Source: Bryobacter aggregatus MPL3 (GTDB lineage Bacteria > Acidobacteriota > Terriglobia > Bryobacterales > Bryobacteraceae). Taken from it: a stretch of DNA of 64,000 nt. The position numbers were made by a program, and so were the translations under genes. Positions 42,571 through 51,392 of the stretch are shown piece by piece (the first letter of the stretch is position 1; every line of letters begins with the position of its first letter). The notes beneath the pieces are model-generated. The model was not told the DNA's origin. It made no database searches and worked only from the letters and a program-made list of their open reading frames with translations. Location: assembly GCF_000702445.1 (NCBI RefSeq), contig NZ_JNIF01000003.1, positions 4,154,001 to 4,218,000 on the forward strand. Direction: 5' to 3'.

Positions 42571-43833
42571 ATGCAGAAGCTTCTCTTCTCTCTCTTGGCT
42601 TTGAGTCTGCTTGCTGCGGCGCAGACGCCGATCATCTTCGTTCATGGGAACGGAGATGATGCGACCAAGTGGTTGCCGGTGATCTGGATGTTTGAATCGA
42701 ATGGGTACCGGGCGGATCGTTTGTTTGCGATCCGCTTCACAGACCCGGTGGCTCGCCGTGAGAACCATCGAGCGGAACCTTTCCGTTCCTCCACTACCGA
42801 TCAGGCGAGCGAATTGAGCGCGCTGGTGACACGCGTATTGCTCGAGACAGGCGAGAAGAAAGTCGCGCTGGTGGGCAGCAGCCGTGGCGGAATGACGATC
42901 CGGAACTATCTGAAGAATGCAGGTGGCGCAGCCGTCGTATCGCATGCCGTGCTTTGCGGGACGCCGAATCACGGCGTGATGCAAATGGATACAGGGCTGG
43001 AAGGAGAGTTCAATGGGAAGGGACATTTCCTGCGGCAATTGAATGAAGGCTCAGAGGTGGTGGAGGGCGTAAAGTTCCTTACCTTGCGAAGCGACAAGAT
43101 GGATAAGTTCGCGCAACCGAATGTGGGATATGACGGTCCGGAGTTGAAGGGGGCAGAGAATGTGGTACTCCCTGGGCTTGATCATCGGGAGGTGGCCTTC
43201 CACCCGCTGGCTTTTGCTCAGACCTACCGTTTTCTGACAGGTGCGGCGCCAAGCGTCGCAAAGGTGATGGCAGAGACCAAGCCTACCTTGAGCGGTGTAG
43301 TGACGGGCTTTGCAGGAATGGCGGCCACAAACCGGCCGGTAGCTGGACTTCGCTTTCGCGTGTTTGCTTTACAGGCAGGGACTGCGGAGCGTGACGGCGA
43401 GGCTGTTCTGGATCTGACGACTCCCGAAACAGGTGCTTGGGGGCCGTTGGCGGTCCAACCCGAGCGTGAGTATGAGTTTGTCCTGGAGAAGGATGGAAGA
43501 GTGGTGCGTTACTTCATGGCCGGACTCTTGCGCTCCACACCCTTGCTGAACTTTCGCTTCTTGCCGGCTGCGGCGATGGAGGGATTGCGTGGGCCGCGAC
43601 TGTTGGTGCATCGGCCCCAGGGATATCTCTCGAAGGGCCGGGATGCTCTGACCATGGATGGCGCCGCGGTGGAAGCGCTGCTACCGGGAGTGCCGACGCG
43701 GGATTCTGTCGCCGTGGCGGTGCCGGAAGCGAAGAAGGCGGGCGTCCGGGTGGAACTACGCGGCGAAGTTGTCCATGCCCGGGCGGCGGAAGCGGAGCAT
43801 GAAATGAATGTGGTGGAGCTGATCTGGGAATAG
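42571..43833 (+). CDS. exported alpha/beta hydrolase (lipase/esterase-like) with C-terminal beta domain
   Basis: 420 aa. Signal peptide LLFSLLALSLLAAAQ, then TPIIFVHGNGDDATKW with the oxyanion HGN, VALVGSSRGGM giving a G-x-S-x-G with Ser104, and LDHREVAFHP with the likely catalytic His. After about residue 225 the protein becomes beta-rich (GVVTGFAGMAATNRPVAGLR, FVLEKDGRVVRYF), like the lipid-binding or adhesion domain of some secreted lipases. It follows the TonB receptor by 10 bases, suggesting release of a ligand that the receptor imports. Substrate unknown. Confidence 0.85.
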   Translation: MQKLLFSLLALSLLAAAQTPIIFVHGNGDDATKWLPVIWMFESNGYRADRLFAIRFTDPVARRENHRAEPFRSSTTDQASELSALVTRVLLETGEKKVALVGSSRGGMTIRNYLKNAGGAAVVSHAVLCGTPNHGVMQMDTGLEGEFNGKGHFLRQLNEGSEVVEGVKFLTLRSDKMDKFAQPNVGYDGPELKGAENVVLPGLDHREVAFHPLAFAQTYRFLTGAAPSVAKVMAETKPTLSGVVTGFAGMAATNRPVAGLRFRVFALQAGTAERDGEAVLDLTTPETGAWGPLAVQPEREYEFVLEKDGRVVRYFMAGLLRSTPLLNFRFLPAAAMEGLRGPRLLVHRPQGYLSKGRDALTMDGAAVEALLPGVPTRDSVAVAVPEAKKAGVRVELRGEVVHARAAEAEHEMNVVELIWE

Positions 43834-43836
43834 CCG

Positions 43837-44499
43837 TTACTTTGCTTTCCTCATCATCCAGCGGAAGCGGACCTGATCGCCCTGTTGCCATTCGGACCAA
43901 TCGGTGGCTTGGGTCACTCGTCCGGCTTGCGCGATGGGGAAGCTTTGGCGCTTGCCTTCATACTCGAAGATGGCGAGGCGCCGGGAGGGGAAGTCTGTCA
44001 TCTGGATGGCCCCTGTGAGGATGCAAACCCCGTTGGCACATTGTTCGTTGAAGAAGGGCGAATCCGCTTTCTCCTCGGGAGACTCGCCAGAGTAGCCCCA
44101 ATGGAATTTTTCTTGATCTTTGTAATCCTGGATCTGGCTGGCTGGAACTTCAAACTCAAGCTCCAGGTCGAAAGGCGCTCGTGAGGCGCGTTCCTGGAGT
44201 GTGTTGACGACAGGGATAGCAAAGGCAATCAAGCCAATCGCGAATACGATCCCACCGGCCCAGAACAGGCCAGTGGTTAGGCCGCGAGACGCATCGGAAT
44301 AGCGGAGAAATACTGCGGCTCCGAGGAGAAAGCCGGCCAGCAGGCCAAAGGGTCCAATGTAGAAAAAGCCACCCATGGCACTCCCGCCGCTGTTGGCGCC
44401 ATACATCTCGGTGTAGACGGTCGCCGCACCCAGTCCAACGCCGAAGCCGAGTGCCGCCCCGACAATCAATCCAACGACAATGGCAGCTAGATAGATCAT
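43837..44499 (-). CDS. hypothetical membrane protein with glycine-rich first helix
   Basis: 220 aa. The N-terminal half carries three or four transmembrane helices (IYLAAIVVGLIVGAALGFGVGLGA, GFFYIGPFGLLAGFLLGAAVFL, GLFWAGGIVFAIGLIAFAIPVV). The C-terminal 110 residues are a soluble beta-rich domain (FDLELEFEVPASQ, RRLAIFEYEGKRQSFPIAQ) with two cysteines (QCANGVCIL). No family recognised. Its ATG overlaps the stop of the next gene by ATGA, forming a small minus-strand operon with 44496-45577. Confidence 0.7.
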   Translation of the reverse strand: MIYLAAIVVGLIVGAALGFGVGLGAATVYTEMYGANSGGSAMGGFFYIGPFGLLAGFLLGAAVFLRYSDASRGLTTGLFWAGGIVFAIGLIAFAIPVVNTLQERASRAPFDLELEFEVPASQIQDYKDQEKFHWGYSGESPEEKADSPFFNEQCANGVCILTGAIQMTDFPSRRLAIFEYEGKRQSFPIAQAGRVTQATDWSEWQQGDQVRFRWMMRKAK

Positions 44500-45392
44500 G
44501 GTTTCGATATCTCCTCAAAGTCTTTTAGTTTGCTGCTGAGTTGATTCCAGGCGGCCTGGGAATCCGGTTCCGCGAACTGCAAAAAGATAGGGCGCTGCTT
44601 CCAATCGAATGTTTCGGCGCTCAGTCCGCAGAAATAGTAGAGCAAGGCAGCCATGTGAACGCGAGTGGGTGCATCGCCACTCCGGGCTCTCTCAAGAGCT
44701 GCGCTGCGGACCGCCGGGGTGTTGTATTGCGACGCCAGATCGATCACTCCGGCAAGACCGTCCAGCGCGGCAGCGCTTTGGATCGCTTGAATGACCTCGG
44801 TCTCCGAGAGCGGTTGCTGTTGCTGGGTGAGTTGCAACGTGAAATTCCGAACGTCTGCATTCCGATTCTGGCGGGCGGCCTGGACGGCGACTCGTGCCGC
44901 CGGGCTATCGATGGCGTGGAGCGCTTCGACGTCGCGCCAGTCCGGATTGGCGCTCAGCTTGGACAGCAGTATCTTTTCGGCTGCGGCCCGCTCGGTGCTG
45001 TTCATTTGCGGGAGCAGCGCCAGGTCATAGCTTTCCCCGTCGTGCCACTTGTCATAGTTGAGGACCATGCTGGCCTGGAACTTGTCGAGAAGAGTCGGGG
45101 GCGCACTCACTGCGGGCTGCGGGGGCAGTTCTGGTCTCGGTGCCTCCAGGAGGAAGAAGTAGCCTTGCTCGTCGGTGAATTCGCCTGAGTAGAGTGGACT
45201 GTTTCTGACCCGGTAGCGCAGATCCCCGTGCTCCGTTTGGACTGGATCCCGGAGCAGAACGTAGGCGCCGCATGGGGCGGCCGGGAAGCTGTGGCCCACT
45301 TCGAGAATTTCGTTTCCGGCGGCGAGTTCGGCGTCGAGCAGTTTGCGGAGAGGCGGGGGCAGCGCGGCGAGATCTTGAGCCAGGTGGTTCAT
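44496..45392 (-). CDS. hypothetical protein
   Basis: 298 aa from ATG 45392 (MNHLAQDLAALPP). This start overlaps the preceding small ORF's stop by ATGA and is preceded by GAAGAAGTGG; longer upstream reading has no protein-like character. The first 120 residues look like a compact domain (LLDAELAAGNEILEVGHSFP, APCGAYVLLRDP, LLEAPRPELPPQP); the remainder is alpha-helical, perhaps repeat-like (AADGEARIAVQAA style, e.g. DWRDVEALHAID, AAALDGLAGVIDLASQYN), consistent with HEAT/ARM-like helices. No signal peptide. Function unknown. Confidence 0.65.
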   Translation of the reverse strand: MNHLAQDLAALPPPLRKLLDAELAAGNEILEVGHSFPAAPCGAYVLLRDPVQTEHGDLRYRVRNSPLYSGEFTDEQGYFFLLEAPRPELPPQPAVSAPPTLLDKFQASMVLNYDKWHDGESYDLALLPQMNSTERAAAEKILLSKLSANPDWRDVEALHAIDSPAARVAVQAARQNRNADVRNFTLQLTQQQQPLSETEVIQAIQSAAALDGLAGVIDLASQYNTPAVRSAALERARSGDAPTRVHMAALLYYFCGLSAETFDWKQRPIFLQFAEPDSQAAWNQLSSKLKDFEEISKP

Positions 45393-45577
45393 GATCCACT
45401 TCTTCTGTTCCGCTGGCGGGTGGCCGTGACGAGCAGCAGAACGCCAACGCCCAGGACCAGGTCTGTTTTCGCACTTGCCACGCTCTCGAGCGCGAGATTG
45501 CTGAGGGAATTCGCAGTGGCGTTTGCACTGGTGCAAAGGGAGATGGCGATCGCGGCAGTCTGAAGGAGGGATTGCAT
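45389..45577 (-). CDS. small membrane protein, 62 aa
   Basis: Starts ATG 45577 with an AGAAGA just upstream. N-terminal signal-like segment MQSLLQTAAIAISLC, a Ser/Ala/Asn-rich stretch, then a transmembrane helix TDLVLGVGVLLLVTAT followed by a basic tail RQRNRRSGS, a conventional positive-inside layout. Its stop overlaps the next ATG by ATGA, which supports reality. No homology recognised. Could still be a chance ORF. Confidence 0.5.
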   Translation of the reverse strand: MQSLLQTAAIAISLCTSANATANSLSNLALESVASAKTDLVLGVGVLLLVTATRQRNRRSGS

Positions 45578-45682
45578 TGTCTTCTATGGAGCAATGCGCA
45601 GAAAGAGGAGAGAAGCGATCAGCAGGAGGGAGAGTTTTTTGTGGCGGGACGAGAGGAACTCATGCCCGCCACCGTTTCGAGC

Positions 45683-46708
45683 TTATTTCTTTGCAGCCAG
45701 GTTCGCCATGATCTTCTGCGAGAAGTAATTTCCGACCTTCGCATCGTTCCGGGCGGTCTCGTAGAAGGCTGCTTTGGCGAGTTGGTCCTTGCGGGTCACC
45801 AGGCCTTCACGAATGCCTTGTTGCACGCGAGGATCATTCAGGTCGCGCTGTCCGGCAGGCTCCTTGGCGATCACCTTCAGGATGCGGAAACCTTCCTGGG
45901 TCTTGATGATCGAGGAGACGGCGCCGGCCTGCAGGCTCATGATCAGCTTGCGGAGTTCCGGATTGGCCTTGTCCAGGGTGCTTTCGCCCATGAAGCCGAG
46001 ATCCCCACCATTGGCGGCAGTTTGCGGATCTTCCGAGAAGTTTGTCGCCAGAGTGCCAAAGTCCTCCCCACCTTTCAGGCGTTGCTCGATCATGATGATC
46101 TTGGCCTGCGCTTGCGCTTCGGTCTTGGCCTTGTCATTTTTCAGGTTGCGGACCGTAGGATCGTCGATCGGCGTGACGAGGATCTGGGCGAGGTGCACCT
46201 GCGGCTCTGGCAGATTGAAGTTTGCCTTGTTGGCGTTGTAGTAGTCTTTGATGTCCTGGTCGGTGATATTGATCAGGCTGCGAATCTCTTTGTTGAAGAG
46301 TTTTTCAATCGAAAGTTCGCGCCGGATCTGGCCCTTGAGATCGTCGACCGACATCTTACGTGCGGTCAGATGCTTCTGGAACTCCTCTTGGGTGTAAGGA
46401 GCCTTCATCTCATTAAGTTTGGCGTCGACATCGGAATCGGTGGCCAGAAGACCGAGTTTCTCTGCCTTCTGGAGCATGATTTCGTTGTCGATCAATACCC
46501 GGAGAAATTCGAGTTTCTGGATGGTGAGTTGGTCGTCGCTAGTACGGTCCGTTGCGCCTCCGAACTGAAAAGCAAACTGCTTGTCCAGATCTGCGTAGGT
46601 GATCGGCTTGTCGTTCACGGTTGCGGCCACGTCGGGCGAGGGTTTGCGGTTGCAACTTGACCCAAGCAAAAGCACCCCAATCGAGGCGCAGAGCAGTGCG
46701 TTTTTCAT
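45683..46708 (-). CDS. SurA/PrsA-like peptidylprolyl isomerase lipoprotein
   Basis: 341 aa. N-terminus MKNALLCASIGVLLLGSSCN is a lipoprotein-type signal with Cys19 as likely lipidated residue (Gly at -3 is not ideal). The SurA-N-like helical chaperone region occupies about 25-165 (NDKPITYADLDKQF, YTQEEFQKHLTARKMS) and a parvulin-type PPIC domain about 175-275 (VHLAQILVTP, GGDLGFMGE, AGAVSSIIKTQEGFRILKV). A helper for folding outer-membrane proteins such as the two TonB receptors flanking it. It ends Ala-Ala-Lys-Lys. Divergent from 46745 with a 36-base gap. Confidence 0.88.
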   Translation of the reverse strand: MKNALLCASIGVLLLGSSCNRKPSPDVAATVNDKPITYADLDKQFAFQFGGATDRTSDDQLTIQKLEFLRVLIDNEIMLQKAEKLGLLATDSDVDAKLNEMKAPYTQEEFQKHLTARKMSVDDLKGQIRRELSIEKLFNKEIRSLINITDQDIKDYYNANKANFNLPEPQVHLAQILVTPIDDPTVRNLKNDKAKTEAQAQAKIIMIEQRLKGGEDFGTLATNFSEDPQTAANGGDLGFMGESTLDKANPELRKLIMSLQAGAVSSIIKTQEGFRILKVIAKEPAGQRDLNDPRVQQGIREGLVTRKDQLAKAAFYETARNDAKVGNYFSQKIMANLAAKK

Positions 46709-46744
46709 CGGAAACCCTTATTGTAGTCAATAGATGGGGTATTG

Positions 46745-47653
46745 ATGCGAATCATTGTGGGTCTGTTGTTTGCCGCGGCAAGTTTCAGTTCGTGCGGCGG
46801 GGGCATGGCGGTGCGGCGGGAAGCGGAAAAGACGGCGGTCGATCGGCGTTATGACAGCGTATTTTGGGATACCTGGGGCGATGGGTTTGCTGAAGTTTCC
46901 GTCTATGGCTTTGAGACTCCCCGGGATGGCGAACTCCGGGATGGCGAATCGATTTTAATTTTTTCCAGTGAGAAGTTAGGCAAGATTCCGGTGATCAAGT
47001 TGAATTGGCTGCGCAACTTTCAGACCGGCATCTCCGATTTCAGCGAGATGAACACCAGCTTCCTGAGCCTGGTGAACGGTAGGATGGCGAAAACGAGTTT
47101 CTCCCGGCAAAATTGGGATGGCCATCTCTTTGCCCAGGCGGTTTTTGATCCTTCCGGCATCAGGGTGATGGATGGGGATGCAGCCCTGCAGACTCTCGAG
47201 AACCAGGAAAATTGGATGAGTGAGGATGGGCTGATCTTCTGGGCGCGGGGCATGGCTGGGCCATTTCTGAAGCCGGGTGAGACCGTCACACTCCCGTTTT
47301 TGACCGGATTGCGCAGTGCCAAGGATGCGAGACAGCCGATGGCCTGGTCCCGAGTCCAATTGACGCGCGGTGCGGAGGCGGAGAAGGTGGAGACGTCTGC
47401 GGGGGAGTTTGTTGTCGAACTCTATAGCGCTGATTTGCCGAGCGGGAAGGGATTCCGTTTCATGATCGAGAAGGATGCGCCATACCGGATGGTGCGCTGG
47501 CAGACCACCGCGGGAGAAGTGGGAGAGTTATACGCGAGTGAGAGGGTGAAGTATTGGGAAATGAATCTGCCAGGAGGGGAGGAGGCGCTCCGGCAGCTCG
47601 GGTTGGAGCCTAGAACGCCTCGATTGATTCCGGATGAACCTCAGAACGAATAG
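46745..47653 (+). CDS. hypothetical lipoprotein
   Basis: 302 aa from ATG 46745 (a TTG one codon earlier is possible). N-terminal RIIVGLLFAAASFSSCGGG is a lipoprotein signal with Cys at the F-S-S-C box. The mature part is soluble and beta-rich (YDSVFWDTWGDGFAEVSVYGFE, ESILIFSSEKLGKIPVIKLNWLRNF). It has acidic WxD/E-type segments and a conserved-looking FMIEKDAPYRMVRWQTTAGEVGEL near the end, recalling DUF3108-like or septum-site lipoproteins, but I do not recognise the family. The last 13 bases overlap the convergent TonB receptor gene. Confidence 0.65.
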   Translation: MRIIVGLLFAAASFSSCGGGMAVRREAEKTAVDRRYDSVFWDTWGDGFAEVSVYGFETPRDGELRDGESILIFSSEKLGKIPVIKLNWLRNFQTGISDFSEMNTSFLSLVNGRMAKTSFSRQNWDGHLFAQAVFDPSGIRVMDGDAALQTLENQENWMSEDGLIFWARGMAGPFLKPGETVTLPFLTGLRSAKDARQPMAWSRVQLTRGAEAEKVETSAGEFVVELYSADLPSGKGFRFMIEKDAPYRMVRWQTTAGEVGELYASERVKYWEMNLPGGEEALRQLGLEPRTPRLIPDEPQNE

Positions 47654-50076
47654 CCGAGCGATGCGCTGAAGGCGCGCGGCGTGACGTAGTGAGTGCCGCC
47701 AAAGGTGGACTGGAAGTTATACAGAGCCACTTTATTGGTTAGATTGATCACGTTGAAGCGAATTCCGATCTTGTGCCGGTCTGCATGCAGAAGGTTGTCA
47801 TGGCCGATGCCGATGTTGTAGAGATTGCGGCTCTTCATCCGGCCAGGGTTGTGGTCGGCGTTTTCGGTGCCAGGGGCAGGGATGGTGATGAGCGCGGCGC
47901 CACAGCCGTTGTCGTTCCCGTAAAAGCCGATGGTCTTCTTCGTGTGATCGCTGAGGGCTTCAGCGTCCTCACAACTGCTAATGCCATTGACCAGCCCAGA
48001 ATCGAAACGCCAGGTGAAGGCCAGCCAGGGGCCGGACTTGTGCTGGTAGCGCAGATTCGTCGTCTGTTGGAACTTCTGGTCGTGATCGATGCGGAAGACA
48101 CCGTCGTCCTCAATGGGGTTCTGGAAGAGGAGTCCTCCAGCAGAAGGTGGGAAGAAGCGGGCGCGCGTGGAGCCTACTGTGGTGGAACCCTGCAGTCCGT
48201 GCCATTCGCGGCTGGAGACGCGCCCGCTGATGCCAACAATGTTGCTCTTGCGCCAACTGATCGGGAAGGTGATGGGCGTGTTGTAGAGGACGCCGAAGTC
48301 GAAGGCGTTGCGGGTGTACTTCCAAAAGTAATCGGCATCGAGGATGAAGTACTTGCCGAGAGCCTGTTGGATGCCGGCATTGTACTGGTTGCGGCCTCCC
48401 GGGTTGAGTGGTTTCGAGCCAAAGCCGAAGAACACATTTGCCGCCAATCCGCCGCTGCCGGTGGAACTCGAGAGCAGGAGATTCTCGTTATAAGGCGTCT
48501 CCATCGTGCGCGAGTAAGAACCGCGAATGACGGTGGCAGTCCGCTTGATCTTGTAGGAGAAGCCGGCTCGCGGCTGGACACCGGTCTTGGTGACGAGACC
48601 TGCGTAATAGTCGATGCGCAAGCTCGTGTTGACAATCAAATTGCCGAGGGTGAGCGAGTTTTGCGCATACCACGCGAACTGATTGATTCCAGACTGGGCA
48701 TGGAAGCGGAAGGGGGTTCCTCCAGGCGTGCCGAGCACATAAGGTAAGAGCGAATCCGGGACGCCGCCCTCGAAACTGTCGGGATTCGTGATGCCGAACG
48801 AGAAATCTTCTCTGAGCGCGGTGTGGGTATATTGAATCCCGGTTTTGAAATCAAAGCGGCCTTTGACGTGGGAGAGGTCTGTGCGGAACCCGCTATTGCT
48901 GAGGGTGCGGGATTGCGAGGCAGAAACAGGGTCATCGGCGAAGACGTTCCGGGATGGGAAGTAGTCGATGGCGTCGCGGCGGAAGAAGGCATTGACGCTC
49001 AAGAGAGTCGTCGGGCTGATGATGCGTTGGTAGCTGGGCGCGATATTAAAGGTGCGGGTGAGCTGGCGCTGATCCGCGTTTGGAGTCTCAAATGGGTTGG
49101 GGATCTGGAACCAGTTGCGGGAGTACATCAGGTTGAGGTGCAGACTGTCCGACTCCCGAGGCTGGAGATCGAAGCGATCAAAGAAGGTCTGGGTGTTGCC
49201 GATGGCGTGCGCGGGACGGAATTCCGGTGTGTCGAGGAAGCGGCCGCTGCGTTCCGCATTCGCAACCAGAAAGTTGCCCCATTTCTTGCCGCCGATCGCG
49301 ACGGAGCTTTCGATACTGGGCGTGCCAAAACTACCGTAGCCGAGCCAGATTTGCCCCGTCGGCCGGTCGACTCCCAGACCGGACTTGGTGACCGTATTGA
49401 CCACCAGACTGGACTTGTCTCCGTACTCCGCGTTCGGTGCGCCAGTGATGAGCTCCATCGAACGGATGGCGTTAACCGGCAATTGCGTTGAGAAACGCTT
49501 CGACTGCTGATCGGTAACAGGCTGACCATCGATGCTGAAACCGACCTGAGCATGATCTCCCAGCGGGTGGAAGAAGCCGTCGGAGTCTGCTACGACGCCG
49601 GGCGTCGAGTAAGTGATTGCATCGCTGAGTCCGGAACCGGGGGAGTGAATCGGTAAGTGGCGGAGTGTCGCACTATCGGCATCCGTATGGGCATAGGGTA
49701 CGTTTTCCAGGACGTCGTCGCCAAAGCCATGGACTTCCACTTCGGTCTGTTGGCCCGCTAACTGGAGCTTGAAGTCGATCGTCTGCGGCACCTGATTGCG
49801 GACGATCAAGTCGCGGCTGAGCGGCGCGAAACCCTGCTGGGTCAGTTCGAGGTGATAAGTATTGGGAGGAAGGTTGTTGAGTTTGTACTCTCCGGCGGCG
49901 CCTGTTTTTGAAGTTACTTTGAAGTTCGTCAGCAGGTTGACTATCGTGATCAACGCCCCGGGGACTGGTGCTCCGGAAGGATCTTTGACGGTGCCCTGTA
50001 CAGTGCCGCTGGAGGTGGATTGCGCCTGGAGGATGGCGAGAGAAGTTGCAAGCAGCAACAGCAATCGGGAAATCAT
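47641..50076 (-). CDS. TonB-dependent receptor with carboxypeptidase-regulatory-like domain
   Basis: 811 aa from ATG 50076 (MISRLLLLLATSLAILQAQ, a clean signal peptide); upstream frame extension to 50130 would bury the signal. Residues about 22-105 are a CarboxypepD-reg-like Ig domain (GTVQGTVKDPSGAPVPGALI, YHLELTQQGFAPLSRDL). Plug motifs include SIDGQPVTDQQ and SMELITGAPNAEYGDKS; the barrel ends ASLGYSF with a terminal Phe. It is smaller than the receptor at 39297 and not obviously a paralogue. The palindrome ATTATCGATAAT (50075-50086) overlaps the start codon and lacks a ribosome site beside it. Confidence 0.92.
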   Translation of the reverse strand: MISRLLLLLATSLAILQAQSTSSGTVQGTVKDPSGAPVPGALITIVNLLTNFKVTSKTGAAGEYKLNNLPPNTYHLELTQQGFAPLSRDLIVRNQVPQTIDFKLQLAGQQTEVEVHGFGDDVLENVPYAHTDADSATLRHLPIHSPGSGLSDAITYSTPGVVADSDGFFHPLGDHAQVGFSIDGQPVTDQQSKRFSTQLPVNAIRSMELITGAPNAEYGDKSSLVVNTVTKSGLGVDRPTGQIWLGYGSFGTPSIESSVAIGGKKWGNFLVANAERSGRFLDTPEFRPAHAIGNTQTFFDRFDLQPRESDSLHLNLMYSRNWFQIPNPFETPNADQRQLTRTFNIAPSYQRIISPTTLLSVNAFFRRDAIDYFPSRNVFADDPVSASQSRTLSNSGFRTDLSHVKGRFDFKTGIQYTHTALREDFSFGITNPDSFEGGVPDSLLPYVLGTPGGTPFRFHAQSGINQFAWYAQNSLTLGNLIVNTSLRIDYYAGLVTKTGVQPRAGFSYKIKRTATVIRGSYSRTMETPYNENLLLSSSTGSGGLAANVFFGFGSKPLNPGGRNQYNAGIQQALGKYFILDADYFWKYTRNAFDFGVLYNTPITFPISWRKSNIVGISGRVSSREWHGLQGSTTVGSTRARFFPPSAGGLLFQNPIEDDGVFRIDHDQKFQQTTNLRYQHKSGPWLAFTWRFDSGLVNGISSCEDAEALSDHTKKTIGFYGNDNGCGAALITIPAPGTENADHNPGRMKSRNLYNIGIGHDNLLHADRHKIGIRFNVINLTNKVALYNFQSTFGGTHYVTPRAFSASLGYSF

Positions 50077-50086
50077 TATCGATAAT
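50075..50086. promoter_or_regulatory. 12-bp palindrome at the TonB receptor start codon
   Basis: ATTATCGATAAT is a perfect palindrome overlapping the ATG of the minus-strand receptor gene. No Shine-Dalgarno sequence is visible there. It could be an operator or a start-site hairpin; equally, AT-rich palindromes of this length occur by chance. Confidence 0.25.
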
Positions 50087-50150
50087 AATATCGCAATTGA
50101 AAAACGATCACAACGGGAACTTTTCAGCATTGGGAGTGTCCAACTTCGTC

Positions 50151-51392
50151 ATGCAAGGTGGCGGGTCACTTTCGGCTTGGGTCGGGCTCGTCGTTGCTTT
50201 TCTTGGCGCCGGACTGCTGCAACGGAGTTCGCCGGGCAATCTGCAGAGTGTTCTCAATTCCTTTGTGTTTCTCAGTGGGCTGGTTTTGCTTGCCGTGCTC
50301 ACTGCTTTTATCGGTGCGTTGGTTCCTGAAGAAGGGACGCCGAAGTCGGCCTGGATCAGCGCGCGGCGCGTAATCTTGCCTGCCTTGTGGATTGGTCCGA
50401 CTCTGGTGCTGCTCAGAGAGCACTCGTTGATGGCGCTGGTGACGGGGCTCTTTCTGTTTGTGAGTGCAGCGGGTCTGCTCTCGAGCGTGGAGATACTGGA
50501 GGATCTGCGCTTGTGGCGGTCTGTGCTGGTGGCGGTTGCGTTGCAGGCCGTGGTGGTGTTGTGGACTGCGCGGTTGACGACGGCGTCGGTGCTCGTGATG
50601 GGTTGCGCCATCGTCAGTTTGATCTACTTAGTCCGGTTGGCTCGTGGATTCGCCAGCGCTGGCCGCCGTCCGTGGAGAGGTGTTGTTTCTGGTCTGCTCG
50701 CTTGCCTGGTGACGGTATTGTTGCTGTTGCCGAAGGTGCCGCCGGTGGGAGATGGAGAGCAGGGAGTGGCCGCGGCCAAGGGGCAATCCCAGATTGGGAA
50801 AGAGGGCGGAGATGCGGCCCATGTCGATGCGGATGATGCGCATAAGGGGATCATTCTGTGGCCGAAGCTGAAACAGAAGGCCGTGATGATTCCGCCACCT
50901 TCTGCCTACCTTCGCGCTGGCCTGACCGCGCAAGCAGAGTTGCCGCTGGAACTGAATTTCAGCGGTGTCTATTGGCTGTTTCAGCCGCCTTGGCCGCGCC
51001 CGCCGGAGAATTCGCCGGTGGAGCACGGAACTCCCATCGACTTCCATTTCCGTTCGAACGATCGAGCCACGCTGCGGCTGGAGGCTCGTCAAGGGATGCC
51101 ACAGCGGATGCCGCTGGCGCGGCTGACCAGCATCGGCATCCGCATGAAGGATGAAGATCAATTTCCGAATACTGTGATGGTGGAATTACTGCTGGTGGAT
51201 AGCCGGAGTCCGGTGCAGCCGATCAGCTTAGGCCGTGTCAGCTTGGTAGACCAGGAGATGCAATACCGGGTGCCGATGCGCTCGATGATCGACGGGTTTG
51301 ATGAGATGATTCTGCGCTTTCACGGCGCCCCACAACGATCCTTTATTGCGCCAAGAATCGCAGTGGAGAAGTTCATCTTCCATCGGCTTTAA
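50151..51392 (+). CDS. polytopic membrane protein with C-terminal soluble domain
   Basis: 413 aa if started at ATG 50151 (MQGGGSLSAWVGLVVAFLG); GGGAG is 14 bases upstream, and GTG 50136 is an alternative. Six or seven helices in the first 210 residues (VLNSFVFLSGLVLLAVLTAF, SLMALVTGLFLFVSAAGLL, VLVMGCAIVSLIYLV). A soluble domain of about 190 residues follows, with FSGVYWLFQPPWPRPP and DRATLRLEARQG, beta-rich, probably periplasmic. No family recognised beyond similarity to acidobacterial hypotheticals. Its last 20 bases overlap the convergent lhgO. Confidence 0.7.
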   Translation: MQGGGSLSAWVGLVVAFLGAGLLQRSSPGNLQSVLNSFVFLSGLVLLAVLTAFIGALVPEEGTPKSAWISARRVILPALWIGPTLVLLREHSLMALVTGLFLFVSAAGLLSSVEILEDLRLWRSVLVAVALQAVVVLWTARLTTASVLVMGCAIVSLIYLVRLARGFASAGRRPWRGVVSGLLACLVTVLLLLPKVPPVGDGEQGVAAAKGQSQIGKEGGDAAHVDADDAHKGIILWPKLKQKAVMIPPPSAYLRAGLTAQAELPLELNFSGVYWLFQPPWPRPPENSPVEHGTPIDFHFRSNDRATLRLEARQGMPQRMPLARLTSIGIRMKDEDQFPNTVMVELLLVDSRSPVQPISLGRVSLVDQEMQYRVPMRSMIDGFDEMILRFHGAPQRSFIAPRIAVEKFIFHRL

